The translations under genes were made by a program, and so were the position numbers. The notes under the pieces are model-generated. The model was not told the DNA's origin. It worked only from the letters and a program-made list of their open reading frames with translations, and ran no database searches. A DNA stretch of 58,088 bases from Acidobacteriota bacterium (GTDB taxonomy: Bacteria > Acidobacteriota > Blastocatellia > Pyrinomonadales > Pyrinomonadaceae). Location of the stretch: positions 1 through 58,088 of the forward strand of contig JAFDVJ010000136.1 of the NCBI GenBank assembly GCA_018269075.1, in the 5' to 3' direction. The first letter of the stretch is position 1; the number at the start of each line of letters is the position of its first letter. Positions 34,632 to 42,721 of this stretch are shown one piece after another.

Positions 34632-37439
34632 TCATTTGCCGATCGCGGTGAACGGCGACCAGTAGTAGGGATGCGCGCCGCTCTCGATAAATTTGCGCTG
34701 CGCCGTCCGGAGCGCGGCCGGGACGCCCGCGCCGTGCCGGAGGGCTTCGTAAAAATCCTTCATCAGGCGGGCGGTCGCCTCGTCGCTGACCGTCCAGAGG
34801 CTGAGCACCAGCGAATCGGCGCCGGCCGCCAGAAAGCCGCGCGCCAGCCCGAGCAGCTCGTCGCCGGCGAAGATCTGGTTGAGGCCCGTTTCGCAGGCGC
34901 TCAGCGTGACCACGCCGGCGTCCAGCTTCCGGCCGCAGATGTCGCGGACGGTGATGAAGCCGTCGGCGAGATGGAGGCTCGAAAAGAGCGGGTTTTCGGG
35001 CCGGAACTGACCGTGACAGGCGAGATGCAGGACGTCCGCGCCGGGCGCGCTGCGCGCGAAATTCGCGAGCGTCGCGTCGGCGCCGGTAAAGGCCCGGGCC
35101 GCCGGAAAAAGCATTTTAAGCGCGTCGATCTCGCGTTCGACGAGCGGGATCTTCTCGTCGGCGAAACCCATCAGCAGCACTTCGGCCGGCCGGCGGGCGG
35201 GCTTTTGCTCCAGAAAGAGCCGGACGGCGGCGCTCGGCGCGGAGACGATCTCGCGGGTCTCGATCAGGTATTTTCCGTTCGTCCGGAGCGCGTGAAACGG
35301 GACGTAATGCGCGATGCCGGCCGGCACGATCACCAGATCGCGCGCGCCGGCGGCCGTCGCGAGCGGTTCGAAAAGCGCGGCGGCGAGCTTTTCGAGATAG
35401 AAATCGGCGCGTTTTTTAAGCACGGCGGTCAGGCCGCCGAGATTGGCCGCGCCGTAGCGGAGCGCGCCGAACTGAAAGCGGAGGCCTTCGAGCAGCGCCA
35501 GAATCTCGGCTCCGGCGGCGAGGTCGGCGACGAACTCGATTTTTTCGTCGGTCACGACGAACGCCGAAAAACGGTCGTCGAAGACGACGAATTCGATCAG
35601 CGCGCGGTGCGGGCCGAGGTTTTTCCGAAGCTGCCGGATTATTTCGGGTTCGTCGAGATCGACGCGGCCGGCGGCGGCGCGTTCGGCGGCCGGGCGCGTG
35701 CTTTCGATCTCGCGGAGCGCGGCGGCGATCCGTTTTTCGAGCTTGTCGATCTCTTTCTGAAAAGCCGCGAACTCGTTTTCGGCGGCCCGGTTCAGACGGC
35801 TGTAAAACCAGTTCAGCTCTTCGCGCAGCGCGCCCAGGTTCGACGCCTCGCCGGCCGCCGGCCGCGCGACCTCGCCGCGGAGGCTCTCGGCGAGCGTCCG
35901 CGCGCGGGCCTTTTCGGTGAAGATCAGCGCCCGTTCGAAATCGCCCCGCGCGAGATAGATCTTCGTCAGGTTCTCGAACGGCGCGAGCTTGTCGGCGAGA
36001 AAGGCCATCCGGAATTCCTCGGCCGGCAGCGGCGCGCGCAGATTCTCGATCATCTCGACGGCGCGTCTGAAATAATCCTCGGCCGCCGCCGGTTCTTTTC
36101 GGCGGAGGGCGAGATTGCCGAGCGAATTGAGACAGATCTGCGCGAGATTGGACTGTTCCTGCGCGAGCGCTTCGTCATAGGCTTCGGTCAGAAGCCGCGC
36201 GGCCGTTCGATGACGGCCGAGATTCTGCAAAATCTCGCCGCGGAGCCATTTCGCGAGCAGCTTCGAGCGGCGGTTTTCGCTTTTCGCGAGCAGCTTTTCG
36301 GCCTCGCGGACCGTTTTCAGCGCGGCCCCGGCGCGGCGGCCCGACAGTTCGAGATGCGCTTCCGAGAGCTTGACGCTCGCCGCGCCGTTCGGGTTTTTTT
36401 CGCGGAGATAGAGCCGCGCCGATTTTTCGAGCTCGCGGCGGGCTTTTCGATATTCCTTGCGGAGCAGCGCGGCCTTGCCGAAATTGGCGCGCGCGCGGGC
36501 CTCTTCGCCCTGCAGCTTGAGACGGCCGAGCGCCGGGGCGACCTTTTTGTAGATCGCGTAGGCCTCGTCGAGCAGGTTGAGCTCGAGATAGATTTCGGCG
36601 ATTTCGAGTTCGGCGATCGCCGTCTGGTGCGGCATCTTGAGCCGCCGGTATTTCTGGCGCGAAAGCTCGAGAAACCGGAGCGCCTCGTCGAACTGCCCGC
36701 GAAAGAGCGCGAGATTGCCCATACTCGCCTCGATCTCGGCCTCGGTGACGTGCATCCCGGCGCGGCGCGCGCTCTCGAGCGCCTGCGCGTAGAATTTTTC
36801 GGCGCGGTGAAAATCGTTGAGCTCGGCGTAGGTGTTGGCGAGGCTGTTGTCGTTCATCGCGAGCTCGCTCCGGTCGTCGAGCCGGACGAACCGCCGGCGC
36901 GCCGCGAGATAGTATTTTTCGGCGGCCGATTCCTTGCCCTGCCGCGCGACGACGTTGCCGAGATTCTTCTCGATCTTGCCGGCGGCGAGCTCGTCGCCGT
37001 ATTTTTCGAAGATCCGGAGTGCGTCCCGGCCGGTTTTGACGGATTCGTCGTATTTCCCGAGCAGCGCGAGCGCGATCAGTTTGGCGACCTGCGTCCGGGC
37101 GGCGTCGTGCTCGCGGCCGAGGCGCAGAAAAACGGCCGCCGCCGCGTCGAGGTCGCGGACGGCTTTTTCGAGCTTGCCGCCCGTCAGATCGGCGATTCCG
37201 CGAACCCAGCTGGCGAGCGCGCCGACTTCTTCGTCGGGCAGGATTTTCGTCAGCGCCTCGAGCGCGCGGGCGGCGTTCAGCGTTTTCCGCGGCGCGGTCG
37301 TCCACGAATTGTAATAGGTGTTTTTGAGCTCGCGGGCGAACCCGAGATCGATCAAAGCGGCGTGTTTTCTGATCAGCGACAGCTGCTGCGTCTTTCGGCC
37401 GGCGGCCAGAAGTTTGTTGATGAGCTCGGCGCGTCGCAT
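34632..37439 (-). CDS. TPR-repeat protein with C-terminal CHAT protease domain
   Basis: A 935-residue protein. About ten TPR-like helical pairs fill residues 80-480 (for example GKIEKNLGNVVARQGKESAA, EIEASMGNLALFRGQFDEAL). A coiled-coil segment comes next (about 560-600), then a CHAT domain. The catalytic dyad of this caspase-like fold is present: H809 in LHLACHGQF and C849 in LSACETGLN. LARGFLAAGADSLVLSLWTVSDEA is the usual following motif. CHAT proteases act in regulated proteolysis, including anti-phage systems; here no target is known. The ATG at 37439 is preferred over a TTG eight codons upstream. A terminator separates it from the small gene before it. Confidence 0.92.
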   Translation of the reverse strand: MRRAELINKLLAAGRKTQQLSLIRKHAALIDLGFARELKNTYYNSWTTAPRKTLNAARALEALTKILPDEEVGALASWVRGIADLTGGKLEKAVRDLDAAAAVFLRLGREHDAARTQVAKLIALALLGKYDESVKTGRDALRIFEKYGDELAAGKIEKNLGNVVARQGKESAAEKYYLAARRRFVRLDDRSELAMNDNSLANTYAELNDFHRAEKFYAQALESARRAGMHVTEAEIEASMGNLALFRGQFDEALRFLELSRQKYRRLKMPHQTAIAELEIAEIYLELNLLDEAYAIYKKVAPALGRLKLQGEEARARANFGKAALLRKEYRKARRELEKSARLYLREKNPNGAASVKLSEAHLELSGRRAGAALKTVREAEKLLAKSENRRSKLLAKWLRGEILQNLGRHRTAARLLTEAYDEALAQEQSNLAQICLNSLGNLALRRKEPAAAEDYFRRAVEMIENLRAPLPAEEFRMAFLADKLAPFENLTKIYLARGDFERALIFTEKARARTLAESLRGEVARPAAGEASNLGALREELNWFYSRLNRAAENEFAAFQKEIDKLEKRIAAALREIESTRPAAERAAAGRVDLDEPEIIRQLRKNLGPHRALIEFVVFDDRFSAFVVTDEKIEFVADLAAGAEILALLEGLRFQFGALRYGAANLGGLTAVLKKRADFYLEKLAAALFEPLATAAGARDLVIVPAGIAHYVPFHALRTNGKYLIETREIVSAPSAAVRLFLEQKPARRPAEVLLMGFADEKIPLVEREIDALKMLFPAARAFTGADATLANFARSAPGADVLHLACHGQFRPENPLFSSLHLADGFITVRDICGRKLDAGVVTLSACETGLNQIFAGDELLGLARGFLAAGADSLVLSLWTVSDEATARLMKDFYEALRHGAGVPAALRTAQRKFIESGAHPYYWSPFTAIGK

Positions 37440-37495
37440 AGGGTGATTATCACTATAATGCAAAGCCCAAAGCCAGACAATCCGCGCGCCGAAGG

Positions 37496-37526
37496 AAAAA
37501 GCGGGAGATAATCCGACATCTCCCGC
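37496..37526 (-). terminator. Rho-independent terminator between the small regulator-like gene and the CHAT gene
   Basis: GCGGGAGAT and ATCTCCCGC form a 9-bp stem with TTTTT after it on the minus strand. A second weak hairpin (GTTTCTTC...GAAGAAAC, 37536-37561) lies directly after the stop at 37563. Expression of the CHAT gene from the upstream promoter would be reduced. Confidence 0.65.
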
Positions 37527-37562
37527 TCCTCCTTTGTTTCTTCTACCCCCGAAGAAGAAACA

Positions 37563-38069
37563 TCAATCGATTTCGATGTTTTCGACGACGATTTCGCGGT
37601 CGGCGATCGTCAGCGACAGGTCGTAGACGCCTTTCGCGACCGTCTCGAATCTGAATTCGCCGATCTCGTTCGCTTCCGTCGCGAGCGTTCCGGCGGGGCC
37701 TTCGAGGCCGACCCGCGTGGCGGCGAGCTCTTCGCCGATGATCTGGCCGCTAACGGTCGCGCCTTTTTTCGAAGCGGCGATCCGCAGGTCGATGTGATAA
37801 TCGCCGGCCGCGAAGAGCAGCTGGCGCGCGGAGGCCGTGGCCGAGCGCTCGCCGAAGGCCGCCTGATCGGGCGAAAGATCCATCTGGAGGACCGCCATAA
37901 TTCTTTGAACGACCGATTTTTTCGGCGCGGCGGCGCGGCTCCGGAAAAGATTCTTCGACCATTGAACGGCGTCCGCCGGCGCGTCGGCCGATTGGTCGGT
38001 CTGCATCAGGTGCACGATCTGGCTGAGTAATTTTTCGTTGTCGTTGTTCATCGTTCCGGTCAAATTCAT
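37563..38069 (-). CDS. Small protein with carboxypeptidase-regulatory-like domain
   Basis: A 168-residue soluble protein. Residues 1-75 are polar and probably helical (NNDNEKLLSQIVHLMQTDQS). Residues 90-168 form a CarboxypepD_reg/Cna-B-like beta sandwich (GATVSGQIIGEELAATRVGLEGPAGTLATEANEIGEFRFETVAKGVYDLSLTI). It follows the ECF sigma factor gene after 169 bp on the same strand and may be its regulator, although it lacks the zinc-binding anti-sigma motif and a membrane segment. The ATG at 38069 has a GAGAGGG site; 38051 is an alternative start. Confidence 0.75.
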   Translation of the reverse strand: MNLTGTMNNDNEKLLSQIVHLMQTDQSADAPADAVQWSKNLFRSRAAAPKKSVVQRIMAVLQMDLSPDQAAFGERSATASARQLLFAAGDYHIDLRIAASKKGATVSGQIIGEELAATRVGLEGPAGTLATEANEIGEFRFETVAKGVYDLSLTIADREIVVENIEID

Positions 38070-38130
38070 TGCTTCGATTGCCCTCTCACCCGAACAGTGC
38101 GGGAAACCGCGGCAAAAATACAGGGTTCAA

Positions 38131-38239
38131 AGAAAAAAAGTGAAAAAGTGAAAAAGTGAAAAAGTCGAAAAGTGAAAAAGCCGACCGATCGTCTTCCTCA
38201 ACTTCCCAAACTTCCCAAACTTCCCAAACTTCCCGAACT
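38131..38239. repeat. GTGAAAAA and CTTCCCAAA iterated-word arrays
   Basis: An array of four to five GTGAAAAA words (38138-38181) is followed by four copies of a 9-bp CTTCCCAAA word (38199-38239). Together they fill the gap between the sigma factor gene and its downstream neighbour. Both words recur elsewhere in the window. Confidence 0.85.
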
Positions 38240-38841
38240 CATCTCGTCAGAATCTTCGCCAGTTTTTGCAGGCAGCGCGAGCGGAGCGGGCTGATGCTCG
38301 TTTCGCCGACGCCGATCGCCGTCGCGACTTCCGAATAGGACGCGGCCGCGTCGCGCAGGTAGAGCATCGAGAGGATCGTCCGGCAGCGTTCCTCGAGCTC
38401 TTTGAGCGCCGTCCGGATCTGATGCTGCCGTTCGAGCTCGATCAGGATGTCGTCGGCGAGCGGCGACGCGTCGGCGAGACTCGCCATTTCGTGCTCCATC
38501 TCTTCCTCGGTTTCCGGCGAGTAAAAGCCCTTGCCGCTGCGGACGGTCGCCCAGGTTTTGAATTTCGCGGTCGTCACGAGCCACGAGCGGATGCGCTCGG
38601 GCTGGGCGATCTCGTCGAGCTTTTCGAAGAGCGTCAGAAAGACCTCCTGAAAGACGTCGGCCGCCTGTTCCTCGGTCAGGCCGGCGCGGCGCGGGATCGT
38701 GATGATCAGCCGCTGGTAGCGGTCGACGAGCGTGTTCCACGCCGCTTCGTCGCCGCGCCGGCAGGCGAGGACGAGCTCGGCGTCCGATTTCTCAAGCGAT
38801 TTTGCGGAAAAGTTGATCTGTTCCAAAGTCGTTCCGGTCAC
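38239..38841 (-). CDS. RNA polymerase sigma factor, ECF subfamily
   Basis: A 200-residue sigma factor with region 2 (about 20-95: ELVLACRRGDEAAWNTLVDRYQRLI ... AADVFQEVFLTLFEKLDEI) and region 4 (about 135-195: ELEERCRTILSMLYLRDAAASYSEVATAIGV, then a recognition helix ISPLRSRCLQKLAKIL). A charged insertion, FYSPETEEEMEHEM, sits between them. It is the first gene of a minus-strand series leading to the TPR-CHAT protein and the S8 protease. I infer that it controls some of these genes. Confidence 0.93.
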   Translation of the reverse strand: MTGTTLEQINFSAKSLEKSDAELVLACRRGDEAAWNTLVDRYQRLIITIPRRAGLTEEQAADVFQEVFLTLFEKLDEIAQPERIRSWLVTTAKFKTWATVRSGKGFYSPETEEEMEHEMASLADASPLADDILIELERQHQIRTALKELEERCRTILSMLYLRDAAASYSEVATAIGVGETSISPLRSRCLQKLAKILTR

Positions 38842-38885
38842 AAGCGTTGTTAAGTACTTTGGTTTTTAAGTTTACAAACAAATTC

Positions 38886-38953
38886 GATCTTTGGCCTCTG
38901 GTCTTTGATCTTTGCTTCATTTTCAAAGGCCCAGGATCAAAGATCAAAGATCA
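38886..38953. repeat. GATCAAA iterated-word inverted arms
   Basis: TCTTTGATCTTTG on the left and GATCAAAGATCAAAGATC on the right are inverted around TTCATTTTC. The locus lies upstream of the sigma factor gene and a similar pair is found at 57214-57307. Confidence 0.75.
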
Positions 38954-38994
38954 CATTGTCACTAAACTAAAAAAACGCAGTATTAAGATTGAAC

Positions 38995-39049
38995 AAAAAA
39001 AATAAGCAATCGGCAACTTCCCGGATGAAAAGTTGCCCATTGCTTATTA
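38995..39049 (-). terminator. Rho-independent terminator of the second large VCBS gene
   Basis: AATAAGCAATCGGCAACTT pairs with AAGTTGCCCATTGCTTATT (one mismatch). On the minus strand it ends in a run of eight T. A second hairpin, GCGCAAAGCGAA/TTCGCTTTGCGC, lies between it and the stop at 39106. Confidence 0.85.
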
Positions 39050-39105
39050 AAGATGCATCGCGCAAAGCGAAATTTCAAGCCGAAACATTCGCTTTGCGCT
39101 TTCGC

Positions 39106-41247
39106 TTAACGGTTGTTGGCCGGAATATCGCCGTTGATACCGAAGTAATTGATATCGTAGGTATTATCCGAGCTGCGCCAGATATACCAGACGCCGGTCG
39201 ACGGGCGGAAGACCGCGATGTCGGTCGCGCCGTCCGCGTCGTAGTTGCCGGCCGCCGGAATATCGGTCGAAAGACCGAACTGGCGGATGTCGTACGTGCC
39301 GTTCGAGCTGCGCCACGCATACCAGACGCCGGTCGACGGCCGGTAAACGGTCAGATCGTCCGTGCCGTCGGCGTCGAAATCGCCGACGATCGGAACGTCG
39401 CCGTTCGTGCCGAACTGCGCGGCCCGCGTGTCGCCCTTCGAGCTGCGGCCCCAGTACCAGACGCCGGTCGACGGACGGAAGACGGCGATGTCGGTTCTGC
39501 CGTCGCCGTCGAGATCGGCTCCGACCGGCTTGTCGCCGTTCATACCGAACTGCGTGATGATGTAGCCCGAGCCGCTGCTCTTTTCGATATACCAGACGCC
39601 GGTCGACGGACGGAAGACCGCGAGATCGCTCTGGCCGTCGCCGTCATAGTCGCCGCGCACGGCGATGTCGCCGGCGAGACCGAACTGTTTGGTCGTCAAA
39701 CCGCCGTCGGAGCTGCGGCTGATGAGCCACGTGCCGCTGCGGAAGACGGCGTAGTCGGTCTTGCCGTCGCCGTCGAAGTCGCCCGAAACGGTCTGGTCGC
39801 CGTTCTGTCCGAGGAACTGCGTCGTGTAGCCGGTACCGTCCTTGACGTACCACGCGCCGTTCGACGGACGGAAGACCGCGATGTCGTCGGTGCCCGTGCC
39901 GGCAAAGGCGCTCGGCCGCGTGCGGCTGCGGATCTGGCCGCGAATCTCGCCCGTCGGGTTGTCGGTCGAACCGATCTGGACATACCACAGACCGCTGCGG
40001 AGCTGGGCGACCTGTTCGGCCGTCACGTCGAAGGTCTGCGGGGCGAACCGGCCGGACGTGCCGCCGACCGTGCCGAGGTCGAAGAGCGTCGCGGCGGTTT
40101 CGCCGGCCATCGCCGGGCCGTTGATCGTCGCGGTCGTCTGGGCGCTCGACAGTCCGTTAAAGCCGCAAATCACCTCGATCTGCGTTTCGCCGGCGTTCAG
40201 TCTGACGCCGACCATTCCGCGGGCATCGGTCGTCACCGCCGGCACGACCTGCGCGCCGTCGAGATGTCCGCCGAAAACGCGGTTCGGACGCGGCGACGGG
40301 TGCGGAGTCGGGCTGCCGGTCGGGGTCGGCGACGGGCTGCCGGTCGGGGTGACCGACGGCGACGGATGCGGAGTCGGCGTCGTGAAGGCGCGGAAGGTTC
40401 CCGCCAGCACGGTCGTGTCGCCGTTCTTGACGGTCGCCGTATTGTCGGCGACGATCGTCGGCACGGTGTCGCCGTTGGCCGTGCTGAGCCGCAGAACGCC
40501 GCCGATCGCGCTGTTCAGCGTGATCTGGCCGACGCTCGCGTCGTTGATGTAAACTGTCAGCGTCGTATTCGGAAGACGGACGTGGTCGACGAAGACGTTG
40601 AGCACTTTATCCGTGCTGAATTCGGCATACTGCGCGATGCCGCGCGGCATCACGCCGTCGATCGTCGCGCCTTCGAGCGGAGCGAAGAAAGCGGCGCTCG
40701 GAGTCGGCAGCGGAGTCGGCGGCGGCGGCGGCGTCCGCGTCGGCGACGGGCTCGGACTGCCGGTCGGCGTCGGGCTCATCGTCCGCGTCGGCGACGGGCT
40801 CGGCGTCGGCGGCGTCGCGAAGACTCCCGAAAGAACGACCGTGTCGCCGTTCTTGACCGCGACGGTCGAGCCTTCGTTGACGGTCGGGACGGCTTGTCCG
40901 ATCAGATGCAGAACCCCGCTTCTGGCCGAGGCCAGACGGATCGAACCGACCGAAGCGCCGTCGATCAGGACGTTCAGCGAAGTCGCCGGCGGCAGATTGA
41001 CGCCGCTGACCTGAACGTCGAGCGTCTTGTTGTTCATCGGATCGACCGCGTAGCGGGCGAACCCCTGCGGCGTGACGTTGCCGATCGGGTCGCCCGTCAA
41101 AGGCGCGCCCAGAAAAGTTCCGGTCGCTGTTTGTGCTTCGCTGTGACTGCCGAAATAAAACGGCACCACGGTCGCCAGGCAAACGGCAAAAACAATAAAT
41201 ATCGTCTTCCAAATGCGCAATCTGGAAATACTCGATTTCTGTTTCAT
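39106..41247 (-). CDS. Secreted multidomain FG-GAP/VCBS protein (paralogue 2)
   Basis: A 713-residue exported protein with the same layout as the one at 30859: signal segment (IWKTIFIVFAVCLATVVPFYF), beta domain ending VKNGDTVVLSGVF, a Pro/Thr/Ser linker (SPSPTRTMSPTPTG), a second beta domain ending VKNGDTTVLAGTF, another Pro-rich linker, a CHRD-like domain (FGGHLDGAQVVPAVTTDARG ... GEIRGQI) and six to seven FG-GAP repeats (DFDGDGKTDYAVF, DYDGDGQSDLAVF). It lies upstream of the sigma factor on the same strand with its own terminator, so it is a separate unit. Confidence 0.88.
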   Translation of the reverse strand: MKQKSSISRLRIWKTIFIVFAVCLATVVPFYFGSHSEAQTATGTFLGAPLTGDPIGNVTPQGFARYAVDPMNNKTLDVQVSGVNLPPATSLNVLIDGASVGSIRLASARSGVLHLIGQAVPTVNEGSTVAVKNGDTVVLSGVFATPPTPSPSPTRTMSPTPTGSPSPSPTRTPPPPPTPLPTPSAAFFAPLEGATIDGVMPRGIAQYAEFSTDKVLNVFVDHVRLPNTTLTVYINDASVGQITLNSAIGGVLRLSTANGDTVPTIVADNTATVKNGDTTVLAGTFRAFTTPTPHPSPSVTPTGSPSPTPTGSPTPHPSPRPNRVFGGHLDGAQVVPAVTTDARGMVGVRLNAGETQIEVICGFNGLSSAQTTATINGPAMAGETAATLFDLGTVGGTSGRFAPQTFDVTAEQVAQLRSGLWYVQIGSTDNPTGEIRGQIRSRTRPSAFAGTGTDDIAVFRPSNGAWYVKDGTGYTTQFLGQNGDQTVSGDFDGDGKTDYAVFRSGTWLISRSSDGGLTTKQFGLAGDIAVRGDYDGDGQSDLAVFRPSTGVWYIEKSSGSGYIITQFGMNGDKPVGADLDGDGRTDIAVFRPSTGVWYWGRSSKGDTRAAQFGTNGDVPIVGDFDADGTDDLTVYRPSTGVWYAWRSSNGTYDIRQFGLSTDIPAAGNYDADGATDIAVFRPSTGVWYIWRSSDNTYDINYFGINGDIPANNR

Positions 41248-41563
41248 AATTTTCCTCGTTTTACTCTAAAATTGGTTGAAAATCGCACCTACAATTACAT
41301 TGAAAATCGTAACTACAAAAGATTTTTGCCTGCTTGATTAGTATGTTTTAGACGCTATCGGAAGTGCTTCGGTCTGAAAACTTCGGGGTTATTCTCGAAT
41401 CTAACAGTTTTCTGTCTTTAAATCCATCGAAACTGCCTGAAAATACATTGTTTAATGAAAAAAAACGAGGATTTTACAAAACTTTACCAAATCTTTACAA
41501 AAGCGCGGAAAGGCGGGCGGTAAACCGGTTTACCGCCCGCCTTTCCCAATCCCGGAAAAAAAG
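41248..41563. other. Gene-free region with a 40-bp palindrome
   Basis: The part next to the VCBS gene (41248-41500) is AT-rich and should hold its promoter, but I cannot place one with confidence. The palindrome at 41507-41546 ends the following minus-strand gene. Confidence 0.5.
41507..41546 (-). terminator. Perfect 40-bp palindrome, probable terminator of the SCO gene
   Basis: GGAAAGGCGGGCGGTAAACC is followed directly by its exact reverse complement with no spacer. It starts about 17 bp beyond the stop at 41564. Only a short T-run (CTTTT) follows on the minus strand. Confidence 0.6.
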
Positions 41564-42433
41564 CTATTTGAGGGTCGCCTTCAATTCGCCGAGCAGATCG
41601 TTGGCCGTGTAGTCGCTGCCGGCGAAGATCTTCGTGATTCGGCCGTCGGGCGCGACGACCGCCGTTCGCAGCGAATGGTTGATCTGCGTCTTGTCGTTCG
41701 GGTCTTTTTCATAGCGCAGACCGAAAAATCCGGTGATCGCTTTGACTTCCTGATCGCTGCCGACGGCGAGCTGCCAGACCGAGAAATCGGGTTTGGCGTC
41801 TTTGCCGAAATAGCCCTGACCGTATTGCCGGAGCTTTTCCGGCGTGTCGTTTTCCGGGTCGAACGAGATGCTCAGGAGGCGGATTTTGTCTTTGTATTCG
41901 GAATTCATCACCTCGCGGGCGGCGTCGGAAAAGTTCGTCGACATCTTGATGCAGTAATCCGGCAGCGGGCAGCGCGAATAGATGAAGGTCAGCGCCCACG
42001 CCTTGCCTTTGAAGTCTTTGGTCGAGATCCGCCGGCCGTCCTGATTGGTGAGCGTGAATTCGGGGACTTCCTTGCCGAGCTGCGCGAAGCGGTCGTCGAC
42101 CGGCGCCGGCCGGTTCGGATCGGGCGCGGCGATGATCGCGATGTTTTCGAGCCAGTACGGATCTTTGGCGGTCTCGTCGATGACGAGATCGGCCTGCACT
42201 TCCGCGCCCGGCACGAGATCGTCCCAGACCCAGTCGGCGTGAACCGGAAACTCCATCGTCATCGCCTGCATATAACCCTTGACCTCGCCGTGCTCGATCG
42301 TCGCTTTTTTCTTCGCCTTATCGACCGCGATCACTTTCCCGCTCAATTTGAAGCGTTTCGCGTCGACCGACGCCGGTTTCGAACACGCCGTAAAAAGCAG
42401 GGCCGCTGATAAAAGAATAATTAAATAACGCAT
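41564..42433 (-). CDS. SCO1/SenC-family copper protein with N-terminal CusF-like domain
   Basis: A 289-residue lipoprotein. The signal peptide ends in the lipobox LLFTAC, and the ATG at 42433 begins it. Residues 28-90 resemble a CusF copper-binding domain (HGEVKGYMQAMTMEFPV, with clustered Met). Residues 115-289 form the thioredoxin-like SCO domain with RCPLPDYC (C155, C161) and the later histidine in INHSLRTAVV. SCO proteins deliver copper to cytochrome oxidase or act as thiol redox proteins. The cysteines are five residues apart instead of the usual three. It is transcribed alone. Confidence 0.9.
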   Translation of the reverse strand: MRYLIILLSAALLFTACSKPASVDAKRFKLSGKVIAVDKAKKKATIEHGEVKGYMQAMTMEFPVHADWVWDDLVPGAEVQADLVIDETAKDPYWLENIAIIAAPDPNRPAPVDDRFAQLGKEVPEFTLTNQDGRRISTKDFKGKAWALTFIYSRCPLPDYCIKMSTNFSDAAREVMNSEYKDKIRLLSISFDPENDTPEKLRQYGQGYFGKDAKPDFSVWQLAVGSDQEVKAITGFFGLRYEKDPNDKTQINHSLRTAVVAPDGRITKIFAGSDYTANDLLGELKATLK

Positions 42434-42651
42434 AAAAGCTGATTTTAACGCAGCCGCGCGAAGACGCAAAGTTAATAACATAACGTCATTTATGGATAAG
42501 CGATACCGATGTCGGATGTCGGATGGGCGATGTCGGAAGGCTTGATAATCAACTAACTTGTTTGGTTGTAACAATTAAATGAATCGAGCTGAAAATCCTG
42601 AGGCACAATTATTTAGTCAAAACGGTATGAGCTCGCGGTTGGCCGACGCAT

Positions 42652-42683
42652 AAAAAAGCCGCGATTCCGAGCGCGGCTTTTTT
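42652..42683. terminator. Bidirectional terminator downstream of the YARHG gene
   Basis: AAAAAAGCCGCG and CGCGGCTTTTTT form a 12-bp stem with an 8-nt loop and T-runs on both strands. It ends the minus-strand gene at 42722. Confidence 0.85.
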
Positions 42684-42721
42684 CGATAAGTTTCGTCTGC
42701 GGTCAGGAGATTTCCCGGATT

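Noticed and set aside
34470..37511. A 1000-codon open frame on the plus strand opposite the CHAT gene, and similar long antisense frames opposite the VCBS, Kor and BNR genes
   Set aside because: They are rich in Arg and lack ribosome binding sites and recognisable domains, and each is the complement of a well-supported gene. High GC and GA/CG-rich codons leave the opposite frames open.
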